NCBI GenBank assembly: GCA_020057445.1
Contig: JAGVFV010000150.1
Span: forward strand, 1-11,666
Length of the DNA: 11,666 nucleotides
Source: an archaeon
GTDB taxonomy: Archaea > Nanobdellota > Nanobdellia > Woesearchaeales > JAHJEM01
Reading direction: 5' to 3'
The translations under genes and the position numbers were made by a program. Of the stretch, positions 6,024-11,666 are shown piece after piece; position 1 is the stretch's first letter, and each line of letters starts with the position of its first letter. The notes beneath the pieces are model-generated. The model was not told the DNA's origin. It saw only the letters and a program-made list of their open reading frames with translations, and ran no database searches.

Positions 6024-6811
6024 GACAGAAGTATGCTCTTGTTGAGGCAGGATGGAGAACAGGTCTCATCTACAGGCTGCATTATCTTGCGACTCTCCTT
6101 TCTGCGCCGATCTCCCTGCTGATCTATTATTATCTGTGGCGGGCCATTTTCCAGGCGACGAATACGACGGTGATCAAGGGATTCACCTTGCAGGAGATGA
6201 TCTCCTATTATGTCATCGTCATGATCGTTGGCATGTTCACATGGAGCGAATGCGACAAGTGGATAGAGGAGGACGTTGTCCGGGGAGATACGATTATTGC
6301 CTTGCTCAAGCCGTTCACTTATTTTTCCTGGCATTATTATTTTGAGCTCGGATTCACCGGTCTTTCTCTCATCGTGAACATTATTCCTGTATTCTTGATA
6401 GGCATCCTGTTCGGTCTGAAGATGACGACGGGAATATTTTTTGTCCTGTTCTTGGTGTCGATGATACTTGCGAGTTTCATCTATTTCCTGATCACGTTCA
6501 TCGTCGGCCTTACATCATTCTGGCTGTTCAAGATTGCCGGTGTTCGACGGACGAAGCGGGTGATTCTCGCTTTCCTAGGGGGGAGTATGCTTCCCTTGTC
6601 GTTCTTTCCTGATTCTCTGCAGAAGGTGTTCTTCTATCTGCCGTTCCAGTATCTGCGGTATATCCCTGCGAATATCTATTTGCAGAAGTATTCGTATGGC
6701 GAATGCCTGGTCTATATCGGGATTGCCCTGTTCTGGTGCATTGTCCTTTTTGTCCTGGCAAGGCTTATCTGGCGTAGCGCATACAAGAAATTTGCAGGGG
6801 CAGGGACATGA
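6020..6811 (+). CDS. ABC-2-type transporter permease (COG4587-like)
   Basis: The protein has 263 residues from ATG 6020. I chose this start because it gives the usual N-terminus for such permeases (MRQKYALVEAGWRTGLIYR, cytosolic, then span 1), is preceded by GGTGG at 6009-6013, and avoids the 16-codon overlap of ATG 5990 with the ATPase. About six spans are visible. The conserved segment GSMLPLSFFPDSLQKVFFYL, followed by PFQYLRYIP, near residues 190-220 matches the G..PL.FFP..L......PF...Y.P pattern of this family. It should pair with the next gene product as a heterodimeric channel driven by the preceding ATPase. The cargo is unknown; families of this type are annotated only as uncharacterised or, loosely, drug/antimicrobial exporters. 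Its stop overlaps the next start by ATGA. Confidence 0.87.
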   Translation: MRQKYALVEAGWRTGLIYRLHYLATLLSAPISLLIYYYLWRAIFQATNTTVIKGFTLQEMISYYVIVMIVGMFTWSECDKWIEEDVVRGDTIIALLKPFTYFSWHYYFELGFTGLSLIVNIIPVFLIGILFGLKMTTGIFFVLFLVSMILASFIYFLITFIVGLTSFWLFKIAGVRRTKRVILAFLGGSMLPLSFFPDSLQKVFFYLPFQYLRYIPANIYLQKYSYGECLVYIGIALFWCIVLFVLARLIWRSAYKKFAGAGT

Positions 6812-7590
6812 GCCGTTTCTTTCGGTTGTGGCTTCGGCATGTGGGTATCGAGTTCTCCCGCGAGATGGCATACAAGACTAACTTTTTCATCAAGCTCATC
6901 TCTCTTGTCTTTGCTGATATCGTCGGGCCGATCATCACGATCCTCCTCTATACCCAGACGTCTGGGATTCCTGGCTGGTCTTTTGAGGAGTTCATCCTTT
7001 TCCAGGGCACATTCATCCTCGTCTTTGGACTGTCGCACATGTTCTTCTTCGTCATCCCGTTCGAGGTCATCCACATGGTGCGCGAGGGAGAGTTCAACAA
7101 GATACTCACTGCGCCGATACCTCCGTTGGTCAATGTGACGTTCCGCAGTTTTGACATGGAAGGCACTGCGGAAGTCATCGTCGGATTTGGATTGATCGGC
7201 TGGGCTTTCTCGAAGTTGCATCCGGGAATGGGTCATATTGCTATCTATGCGTTCATCATTCTTTTGGCGCTCCTCTTCATCTATGGGGTGATGATCCTCA
7301 TCTCCTCTTTGAGCTTCAAGGTGGTCAAGACGTATGGCCTGATAGATCTGTTCTTCAAATCATCTGACATGGCAAGGTATCCTGCATCCTTGTACGGCAA
7401 TCCCCTGCGGTTCTTCGTGTCGTTCCTCTTCCCTATCGCTGTCGCCGCGTACTTTCCAGCATCATCTCTTCTTTTCGATACCACCTGGATGAGGATTGTC
7501 GCGTTTGCAGCTCCGATTTTCGCATTCTTCATCCTCTCCCTCATCCTCTGGGAGAGAGGACTGAGGAATTATACGGCGGCGGGAGGATGA
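6808..7590 (+). CDS. ABC-2-type transporter permease (COG3694-like)
   Basis: The 260-residue protein starts at ATG 6808, which overlaps the preceding stop by four bases (ATGA), so the two permeases are translationally coupled. The N-terminal cytosolic helix SRFFRLWLRHVGIEFSREMA is followed by about six spans. Family marks are the segment FNKILTAPIPPLVNVTFRSF (where relatives have a RPLN-like element), DMARYPASLYGNPLRFFVSF, and then LFPIAVAAYFPAS near the last third. This is the usual second permease of the COG4586/4587/3694 transporter, and length and gene order fit well. It ends the operon; a 122-bp spacer then separates it from a convergent gene pair. Confidence 0.88.
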   Translation: MSRFFRLWLRHVGIEFSREMAYKTNFFIKLISLVFADIVGPIITILLYTQTSGIPGWSFEEFILFQGTFILVFGLSHMFFFVIPFEVIHMVREGEFNKILTAPIPPLVNVTFRSFDMEGTAEVIVGFGLIGWAFSKLHPGMGHIAIYAFIILLALLFIYGVMILISSLSFKVVKTYGLIDLFFKSSDMARYPASLYGNPLRFFVSFLFPIAVAAYFPASSLLFDTTWMRIVAFAAPIFAFFILSLILWERGLRNYTAAGG

Positions 7591-7712
7591 GATATTTACG
7601 ACAGAATTGAGGCAATCATTCACTTTTCATAGACATTTCTTCTCGGACTGAATTATTCGTGTATATTACCGTCTATTCTTTCCATCCCTCATTTACAAAA
7701 AGATCATTTATC
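7591..7712. other. Convergent intergenic spacer
   Basis: This A+T-rich spacer lies between the ABC operon (plus) and the orphan pair (minus). It holds short pyrimidine tracts on the plus strand and five A at 7697-7701, which is a T5 run just after the minus-strand stop and may act as a weak terminator. I see no gene or stable RNA in it. Confidence 0.5.
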
Positions 7713-8123
7713 TCACGGAATGTACACGACTCTTTCCTTTGCTGTCAGGTCAGCGACGCGGATGCGCTTTTTGATATTGTCAGAATCTGAGTAGGGATAG
7801 TCGAGAGTCCAATCGTCAATAGAGTGTGCAATTACCCGAGGATATTGGGCATGTAAACAAGCACTGACGACTGCAGGAACATACCTGTGTTTTTCTCCAG
7901 GGAAATAAATGATTTTTCCTCCTGAAAAGGCAATCGCAAGGAGTGGAAGTGGAGTGAGGAAGTAAGAATATTTTCCAAAAACTGAAAAAAACTTGACTGT
8001 TTTTCCTAATGATGGTACAGTCACTTCGTCTATAAGAATGTTTTCAAGTCTCAGATTTCGAATTTCAAATTGTTCTCTTTTACAAGGTAATTCTTTAATC
8101 ACGGCATATTCTTCAAGTCTCAT
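7713..8123 (-). CDS. Orphan protein B of a two-gene cassette, function unknown
   Basis: The protein has 136 residues from the ATG at 8123 (minus strand). This start lies inside the last codons of the upstream gene and gives an 11-nt overlap in another frame, typical of translational coupling; an upstream in-frame ATG at 8195 would overlap 83 nt and is unlikely. The N-terminal half is charged and rich in beta-prone repeats of L/I (EIRNLRLENILIDEVTVPS). A hydrophobic segment, YSYFLTPLPLLAIAFSGG (~53-70), may be one buried strand or helix rather than a true span. The C-terminal part has YFPGEKHRYVPAVVSACLHA and SIDDWTLDYPYSDSD. I recognise no family. Base composition is visibly richer in A+T than the neighbouring ABC and regulator genes, which suggests a separate origin. 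Confidence 0.65.
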   Translation of the reverse strand: MRLEEYAVIKELPCKREQFEIRNLRLENILIDEVTVPSLGKTVKFFSVFGKYSYFLTPLPLLAIAFSGGKIIYFPGEKHRYVPAVVSACLHAQYPRVIAHSIDDWTLDYPYSDSDNIKKRIRVADLTAKERVVYIP

Positions 8124-8520
8124 TTTCAATACGGAGCAAGATTTCATGTGCCTTTTTTGTTGTGTATCTTGGAAAGAGATCGAGGATTCGATCAATTCCT
8201 TTGAGAGGTGGGAAGTGTGATGATGGTTTTCCTATTGATCCGATGAGATCTCGTAATGCTAGTTCAAGATGTGTTTCTTTCTCTGTTTCTTTCACTGCCA
8301 TATAAATAGACAATCCCTCCAAAGAACTTGGACGAAAACTGACCCAATATTTTTTTGCCGAATTATAGACTGCATCACAATATACTTGTGGGTGCCTTGC
8401 AAAAACATCCTTTATTGCATTTCTCATTTGGGTTGTTTCATCAGAAAGGAAATTCTCGAGACCTTTGCTTTCGTAGCTCATCAGGATTGTTTCCCATCTT
8501 CTTTGATCTTCATCAGGCAT
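8113..8520 (-). CDS. Orphan protein A of a two-gene cassette, function unknown
   Basis: This is a 135-residue soluble, mostly helical-looking protein. It begins MPDEDQRRWETILMSYESKG, has an acidic N-terminus, a middle segment YWVSFRPSSLEGLSIYMAV that looks like beta strands, and a C-terminal helical part ending HEILLRIENET. There is no signal peptide, membrane span or recognised domain. The start is supported by TATAAATA on the minus strand centred 26.5 nt upstream (leaderless). It overlaps the start of protein B by 11 nt. Order and size recall toxin-antitoxin or other two-gene accessory modules, but no residue motif supports that; it is only a hypothesis. It diverges from a winged-helix regulator whose ATG is 91 bp away. 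Confidence 0.65.
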   Translation of the reverse strand: MPDEDQRRWETILMSYESKGLENFLSDETTQMRNAIKDVFARHPQVYCDAVYNSAKKYWVSFRPSSLEGLSIYMAVKETEKETHLELALRDLIGSIGKPSSHFPPLKGIDRILDLFPRYTTKKAHEILLRIENET

Positions 8521-8540
8521 CAGTTTAGAAAGACTGTCAA

Positions 8541-8552
8541 GCTATTTATAGC
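8541..8552 (-). promoter_or_regulatory. TATA box embedded in an inverted repeat, promoter of the orphan pair
   Basis: On the plus strand GCTAT-TT-ATAGC is a 5+2+5 inverted repeat. Read on the minus strand it contains TATAAATA (8543-8550), centred 26.5 nt before the ATG at 8520. A symmetric element covering the TATA box could let a dimeric repressor block TBP; the divergent winged-helix protein is the obvious candidate (inference). Confidence 0.55.
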
Positions 8553-8581
8553 AACACTTTTCTTGAAATTGAAGAAAAACC

Positions 8582-8588
8582 TTTAAAA
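8582..8588 (+). promoter_or_regulatory. TATA box of the winged-helix gene; fixes its start
   Basis: TTTAAAA is centred 27 nt before ATG 8612, predicting a leaderless mRNA. It argues against the ATG at 8594, which lies too close to the TATA box to be transcribed. Confidence 0.6.
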
Positions 8589-8611
8589 CAGCAATGCATT
8601 TCCTCTGGTTC

Positions 8612-9412
8612 ATGGCCAATTTTGACATTCTCATGCTGACAGGAAAAAAGGAGAAATCCACCAAAGGCATCATCATTCGCTGCCTTGCAGGGTATGCTGA
8701 ACTCTCCATTCTGCAATTGCAGCACATCCTGCGGAAGGAATTCTCAAGACAAGTCACCTACCAGGCGATTCGCCAGGCCTTGCTGGAATTGATGAGGGAT
8801 GATGTGGTCGTAAAAGAGAAGAACGTCTTTCGGATAAGCCATGCGTTCATCCTTGACATCAAGGATACCGTTGACCTGTTCGAGAGATCGTCGAAGAAGA
8901 AGATGCGCATCATCGACAATCAGACATCCCAGATCCGGCTGAAGAACCTGCACGAGCTTGGCAATTTCGTGCTTTTCGGGCTTGACCAGAACTACTTCGA
9001 CAACAGAGAGAGGAAGGAATTGTATCTTAGGCTCAATCACTTATGGATTCCTTTTAGCGACATCCAGCGAAGGGACAGGCTTGTGAAGATATTCACTGAG
9101 AACAAGACTGAAGTCATGGTCAAGAACAACTCCATGGCAGACAGGATCCTGGCAAAATGGTACAGGCAATTCGGGAAAGTCACCTTAGGAACCAAGTTTG
9201 CGGCAGGCGAGTGCATCATACACGGCGATTGCGTTGTCCAGATATTCATGGATGAGGAATTAGCGAAGAAGATGGACAAAGTCTACAGCCTGAAAGGCAT
9301 CATCAGGTTCGACCTCTTCAGGCAGATATCCGCAATGACCTATGACGAGCATCCGATCGATCTGGTCATCACAAGAAATCCGAAGATAGCGCAAAAAATG
9401 AGGATTGCTTAA
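8612..9412 (+). CDS. Winged-helix DNA-binding protein, probable transcriptional regulator
   Basis: The protein has 266 residues from ATG 8612 (leaderless start; see the TATA at 8582). Residues ~18-80 read as a winged helix. A first helix (KGIIIRCLAGYAELS) is followed by a second (ILQLQHILRKEF), then a recognition helix (VTYQAIRQALLELMRDD) and a wing strand (VVVKEKNVFRIS). The remaining ~180 residues are an effector or dimerisation part with mixed helices and strands, ending in IDLVITRNPKIAQKM, which resembles the final segment of TrmB-like/PLD-like archaeal sensor domains; that likeness is weak. No zinc ligands or membrane spans are seen. It probably binds DNA and may control the divergent orphan pair or itself. 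What ligand it senses, if any, is unknown. Confidence 0.72.
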   Translation: MANFDILMLTGKKEKSTKGIIIRCLAGYAELSILQLQHILRKEFSRQVTYQAIRQALLELMRDDVVVKEKNVFRISHAFILDIKDTVDLFERSSKKKMRIIDNQTSQIRLKNLHELGNFVLFGLDQNYFDNRERKELYLRLNHLWIPFSDIQRRDRLVKIFTENKTEVMVKNNSMADRILAKWYRQFGKVTLGTKFAAGECIIHGDCVVQIFMDEELAKKMDKVYSLKGIIRFDLFRQISAMTYDEHPIDLVITRNPKIAQKMRIA

Positions 9413-9532
9413 TCTTCGTTATTTGAGTAGACATCATTCCTTCCTGCCACTCACCACAACGCGGTATTCATATTCACTCTCACCCATTCGACCTGGCATC
9501 AGATGTCCGCGGTAGGCCTGCGAGAAAAAGTT
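9413..9532. other. Intergenic region with a possible micro-ORF on the minus strand
   Basis: No gene of normal size is present. On the minus strand, from about 9523 down to the TGA at 9434-9436, one frame reads SQAYRGHLMPGRM and continues to EYRVVVSGRKE. Its composition looks protein-like and could be a remnant of a gene end or a 21-residue peptide from ATG 9499. I see no ribosome site for it. Confidence 0.3.
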
Positions 9533-9540
9533 TTTAAATA
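9533..9540 (+). promoter_or_regulatory. TATA box of the Cys-rich surface protein gene
   Basis: TTTAAATA (within TTTTTAAATA, 9531-9540) should place the TSS around 9562-9564. That leaves a leader of about a dozen bases containing the ribosome site GAGGTG (9564-9569), six bases before ATG 9576. Confidence 0.6.
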
Positions 9541-9575
9541 CAAGAATGAGGGAGTGAAGAAGTGAGGTGTCTTTC

Positions 9576-10217
9576 ATGAAGAAGCATCATCGGAATATGG
9601 TCTATGTCTCTATTATTGCGATAATTGTCATCCTTGCAGTGGTCCTACTGATTGCCGTGCTTGGCAATTCTATAGGGCAGGCAGTACGGCCTATGACTAT
9701 CGCTGAGGGAGAATATGGCGGCAGTCCTCTGATGCTGAAGGGTAATCCACCTCCTCCGCCTGTGCCTGTCTGCGGTGACCTAGTCTGCGCAGGAGGCGAG
9801 ATCGTGACGTGTGAGACAGACTGTGCATTCGCGAATGTGAAGAATGACAATGTCGTCATCTATGACCTCGTCTATGATGATGGCTATCCGGGATTCCTAC
9901 GTTTCAAGGTTTGGAATTTTGGCGATCCGATTCCATTGGATGATCTTCGTGTGGCATTTTCAGGGAATGGTTATTCTTGTCAATTCCAGGGAAGGGGTTA
10001 TCAAAAACATTGGTTAGGAGGGTCTGGCGGGTATTTGCCGCATCATGCAGGACTCAATGAATATATGGAGTTTACTGTCTCTGGGGGAAGTGCGCCTCCA
10101 TTCTCGACCATGCGGCATTGCAACAATCCCATCCGTCTCGGCCTGTATCGTGGCAATGCAGAGTGCGGGCAGGAGCAGTATGTCGCTATCGTGAACACAG
10201 TCCTGAAGTGCATATAG
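9576..10217 (+). CDS. Membrane-anchored Cys-rich surface protein
   Basis: The protein has 213 residues from ATG 9576, chosen over GTG 9567 because GAGGTG (9564-9569) is well spaced before the ATG and includes that GTG. Residues 1-7 are basic, and ~8-30 form one hydrophobic anchor (YVSIIAIIVILAVVLLIAVL) with no clear cleavage site. A linker ends in a proline run (58-62). Then comes CGDLVCAGGE...CETDC (66-83), the short four-cysteine motif CGDxVCxxxE...CxxDC found repeatedly in DPANN surface proteins. Residues ~86-213 look like a beta-sandwich (FLRFKVWNFGDPIPLDDLRV) with four more cysteines (135, 182, 197, 212). Eight cysteines outside the membrane allow four disulfides. It is probably displayed on the cell surface or is pilin/adhesin-like; the exact role is unknown. 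Confidence 0.8.
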   Translation: MKKHHRNMVYVSIIAIIVILAVVLLIAVLGNSIGQAVRPMTIAEGEYGGSPLMLKGNPPPPPVPVCGDLVCAGGEIVTCETDCAFANVKNDNVVIYDLVYDDGYPGFLRFKVWNFGDPIPLDDLRVAFSGNGYSCQFQGRGYQKHWLGGSGGYLPHHAGLNEYMEFTVSGGSAPPFSTMRHCNNPIRLGLYRGNAECGQEQYVAIVNTVLKCI

Positions 10218-10236
10218 ATGTGTATTTTTAGGAATG

Positions 10237-10244
10237 TTTTTATT
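10237..10244 (+). promoter_or_regulatory. TATA-like box for the 71-residue gene
   Basis: TTTTTATT is centred 26.5 nt before ATG 10267, the same spacing as at the other leaderless genes here. It argues against the ATG at 10234, which precedes it. Confidence 0.5.
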
Positions 10245-10266
10245 GTGCTCTTTGTTCCTGACATCT

Positions 10267-10482
10267 ATGCTCGATATGCTTGATGACATCGTGGCAGGGA
10301 TCAAATTGATGGTGAAGCCCTATAAGTTGCGTATTCACCAGACGCTGGAAGGAGATCATGTGCGTGTGGAGCTTGAGGTCACTGAGTATTTCTTTCTTCC
10401 TTGGAATATGGAAAAGCGAAGCAAGTACGTGCAATTCGTAAGGTCGTTCCCGCGGGAATATGGCGGGGAAGAGAAAAAATAA
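10267..10482 (+). CDS. Small orphan protein (71 residues)
   Basis: The sequence starts MLDMLDDIVAGIKLMVKPYK and ends REYGGEEKK. It appears to have an amphipathic N-terminal helix, then strands RIHQTLEGDHVRVELEVTEYFF, and a basic C-terminal part (MEKRSKYVQFVRSF). It has no signal peptide and no cysteines. I recognise no family. The start at 10267 fits a TATA-like box 26.5 nt upstream; ATG 10276 is also possible. It lies between a surface protein and a SpoIIM-family gene, with 44 bp to the latter's start and a separate TATA box in between, so co-transcription is not needed. It may simply be a small cytosolic or membrane-peripheral protein. Confidence 0.55.
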   Translation: MLDMLDDIVAGIKLMVKPYKLRIHQTLEGDHVRVELEVTEYFFLPWNMEKRSKYVQFVRSFPREYGGEEKK

Positions 10483-10495
10483 ATCTCCCGTAAGA

Positions 10496-10503
10496 TTTAT
10501 AAA
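10496..10503 (+). promoter_or_regulatory. TATA box of the SpoIIM-family gene; fixes its start
   Basis: TTTATAAA is centred 27.5 nt before ATG 10527, favouring that start over GTG 10518. A second A+T stretch, TTTTTAAAT (10509-10517), is too close to the start to be its TATA box. Confidence 0.6.
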
Positions 10504-10526
10504 CCCGGTTTTTAAATGTGCCTGTA

Positions 10527-11381
10527 ATGGTGTTTGAGCAGATTTTCGGTGATAAGTGGCTTGAGAAGAAGGTTGGCCTCACTTTTCTTCTGGGTTTCAT
10601 CTATGCAGAGCTTGGCATCATCTCTGCCTTGCTCATCTTTCCTGAAGATCCGAGCCTCATTTCTATAGGATTCATCTCGATCCTGATCCTTCCTTCCCTG
10701 AATTCCCTTCTGTCCATGGAGATGAACCAGGACATGCGGGAGAAGCGTTTCTCTTTAAAGCTTCTGTTTCAGGATCACATCGATATTTTAGAGGTCTATG
10801 CATTTCTTTTTTTGGGCATCTTGTTCGCGTTTTCTCTTTTTGCGATCCTTCTTCCGAACCAGGTGACTGAACGTGTATTTCACACCCAGCTGAGCATTTA
10901 TTTCGATAATATCGGGCATGCGATCGGGCAGGCGTTTGGAGGCCAGAGTGATGCGTGTGTCACCAGGTCTTGCGAGTTTTTCTCCATCCTTTTCAATAAT
11001 ATCAAGGTGATCTTGGTGTGTTTTATCTTCTCTTTGGTGTATGGTGCGGGGTCTATCCTATTTTTGACCTGGAATGCGTCAGTATGGGGGACGATCTTCG
11101 GCTATGTGACAAAAAGAAGTGCGCTCGTGTCGTACAATCTCATGTATTTTGGAAAAACAATGGTTGCAGTCTTCCCCCACATGATCACTGAAGCAATGTC
11201 TTATTTTATGGCTGTCTTTGCAGGGGGTATCATATCAAAGGCTGTGATTCGGGAGCGGTTTGATTCGAGAAGGTTCAATCATGTGGTTGTTGATGGCCTT
11301 ATCATATTTGGGTTGGCGATCATATTGCTGGTCATCGCAGCCTATCTTGAGGTCTATGTGTTCCCATTATTGCATTTTTAA
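10527..11381 (+). CDS. SpoIIM/DUF95-family membrane protein
   Basis: The protein has 284 residues from ATG 10527. Hydrophobic spans lie near residues 15-38, 45-65, 90-111, 155-190, 205-235 and 255-280. The family's core is in the C-terminal half: FNNIKVILVCFIFSLVYGAG and then SILFLTWNASVWGTIFGYV, followed by FPHMITEAMSYFMAVFAGGI. This matches the NN...G...G....N....G ... PH...E ... AG pattern of SpoIIM. Two cysteines (SDACVTRSCEFF) sit in the loop before the core. In Bacillus, SpoIIM works with SpoIID/SpoIIP in engulfment. Archaea have no spores, and archaeal members are uncharacterised; the conserved glycine-rich membrane core is thought to have a general membrane or transport-related role. 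The gene is probably leaderless. It is followed by a gene whose start lies 81 bp past this stop codon. Confidence 0.82.
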   Translation: MVFEQIFGDKWLEKKVGLTFLLGFIYAELGIISALLIFPEDPSLISIGFISILILPSLNSLLSMEMNQDMREKRFSLKLLFQDHIDILEVYAFLFLGILFAFSLFAILLPNQVTERVFHTQLSIYFDNIGHAIGQAFGGQSDACVTRSCEFFSILFNNIKVILVCFIFSLVYGAGSILFLTWNASVWGTIFGYVTKRSALVSYNLMYFGKTMVAVFPHMITEAMSYFMAVFAGGIISKAVIRERFDSRRFNHVVVDGLIIFGLAIILLVIAAYLEVYVFPLLHF

Positions 11382-11404
11382 ATGACGACTTCTAAATGAC
11401 GTCA
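11379..11404. repeat. Direct repeat and palindrome upstream of the last gene
   Basis: TAAATGACG occurs at 11379-11387 and 11393-11401, a 14-bp period; the first copy begins with the SpoIIM-family stop codon. The second runs into TGACGTCA (11397-11404), a perfect 8-bp palindrome about 10 bp upstream of the TATA box. It could be an operator; no binding protein is implied by the sequence. Confidence 0.4.
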
Positions 11405-11414
11405 AAACGATAAG

Positions 11415-11422
11415 TTTATATA
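11415..11422 (+). promoter_or_regulatory. TATA box of the gene at the right edge
   Basis: TTTATATA predicts a TSS near 11445, just before the ribosome site AGGAGGGG (11449-11456). GGTAACG immediately after it (11423-11429) is repeated inverted as CGTTACC at 11465-11471, over the start of the gene. Confidence 0.6.
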
Positions 11423-11462
11423 GGTAACGCCCCTTTTTCTGCTTCACTAGGAGGGGATTATT

Positions 11463-11666
11463 ATCGTTACCAGGGACTTCAACAAGGACCTTGACAAGTA
11501 CATTTCACACAGGAAGAAAGGGAAGGGGACATCTTTTAGTTTTTCGATCGGGAGGAAGAAGTCAGTGCATGAGCCTGAAGTGCGCTCGTACACTGAAAAT
11601 AAGTCACCTGTGACGACGAAGGTGAAGAACGTGGAGGAAGGAAAGATGGATGAAGAAGAGTATGCT
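11463..11666 (+). CDS. 5' part of a hydrophilic charged protein with a non-AUG start, runs off the window
   Basis: The frame reads VTRDFNKDLDKYISHRKKGK and continues open to the last base as a Lys/Glu-rich, hydrophilic sequence (...FSFSIGRKKS, then EVRSYTENKS). An in-frame TAG at 11448-11450 bounds it upstream, and no ATG, GTG or TTG follows until the GTG near 11563, well inside the conserved-looking part. AGGAGGGG (11449-11456) is the strongest ribosome site in the window. The codon at the best spacing is ATC 11463; ATT 11460 is the alternative. I take ATC as the start, with low certainty. A sequencing error in an ATG is the simplest other explanation. No family is recognised; it would be cytosolic from what is visible. 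Confidence 0.6.
   Translation, partial: MVTRDFNKDLDKYISHRKKGKGTSFSFSIGRKKSVHEPEVRSYTENKSPVTTKVKNVEEGKMDEEEYA

Noticed and set aside
5437..6069. Long minus-strand frame opposite the ABC ATPase
   Set aside because: It is a shadow of the well-supported ATPase gene; its Asp/Arg/Leu-rich translation has no domain.
1..11666. CRISPR array, insertion sequence, rRNA or phage genes
   Set aside because: I saw no regularly spaced repeats, transposase or integrase motifs, terminal inverted repeats or rRNA-like stretches.

Overview
The window looks like a piece of an archaeal genome, most likely from a DPANN-type lineage such as Woesearchaeota or Pacearchaeota; the lineage call is inference. Three things point to Archaea. 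TATA boxes (TTTAAATA-like) lie 26-30 nt before most start codons, so many mRNAs look leaderless. The few genes with a leader carry GAGGTG/GGAGG ribosome sites. The one tRNA gene is interrupted by introns with bulge-helix-bulge splice geometry. Large Ig-like surface proteins and a CGDxVC...CxxDC motif are also common in such genomes.

Layout. 1-1941: 3' part of a large cell-surface protein with four ~102-residue Ig-like repeats, three membrane spans and a cadherin-like domain. 1990-2445: small exported protein with a LysM-like domain. 2511-2662: tRNA-Trp(CCA) with two predicted introns, one in the D-loop and one at the usual 37/38 site. 2709-3494: eight-span membrane protein of unknown function, meeting tail to tail (4-bp gap) a PMT/ArnT-like glycosyltransferase on the minus strand (3499-4917). 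Divergent from it is a three-gene ABC-2-type transporter operon (5023-7590). Its first junction contains a perfect 17-bp tandem duplication, which appears to have split an ancestral ATGA stop/start overlap.

7713-8520 (minus): an A+T-rich pair of overlapping small genes with no recognisable family, expressed divergently from a winged-helix regulator (8612-9412). 9576-10217: membrane-anchored Cys-rich surface protein. 10267-10482: 71-residue orphan. 10527-11381: SpoIIM-family membrane protein. 11463 to the end: the start of a gene that has a strong ribosome site but no ATG/GTG/TTG start.

Taken together, much of the window concerns the cell envelope: surface proteins, a lipid-linked-sugar glycosyltransferase, an exporter and several polytopic membrane proteins. 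The genes mostly have their own promoters; only the ABC operon and the orphan pair are clearly co-transcribed. The best candidates for something undescribed are the doubly interrupted tRNA-Trp, the 7713-8520 two-gene cassette with its palindromic promoter, and the non-AUG start at the right edge.
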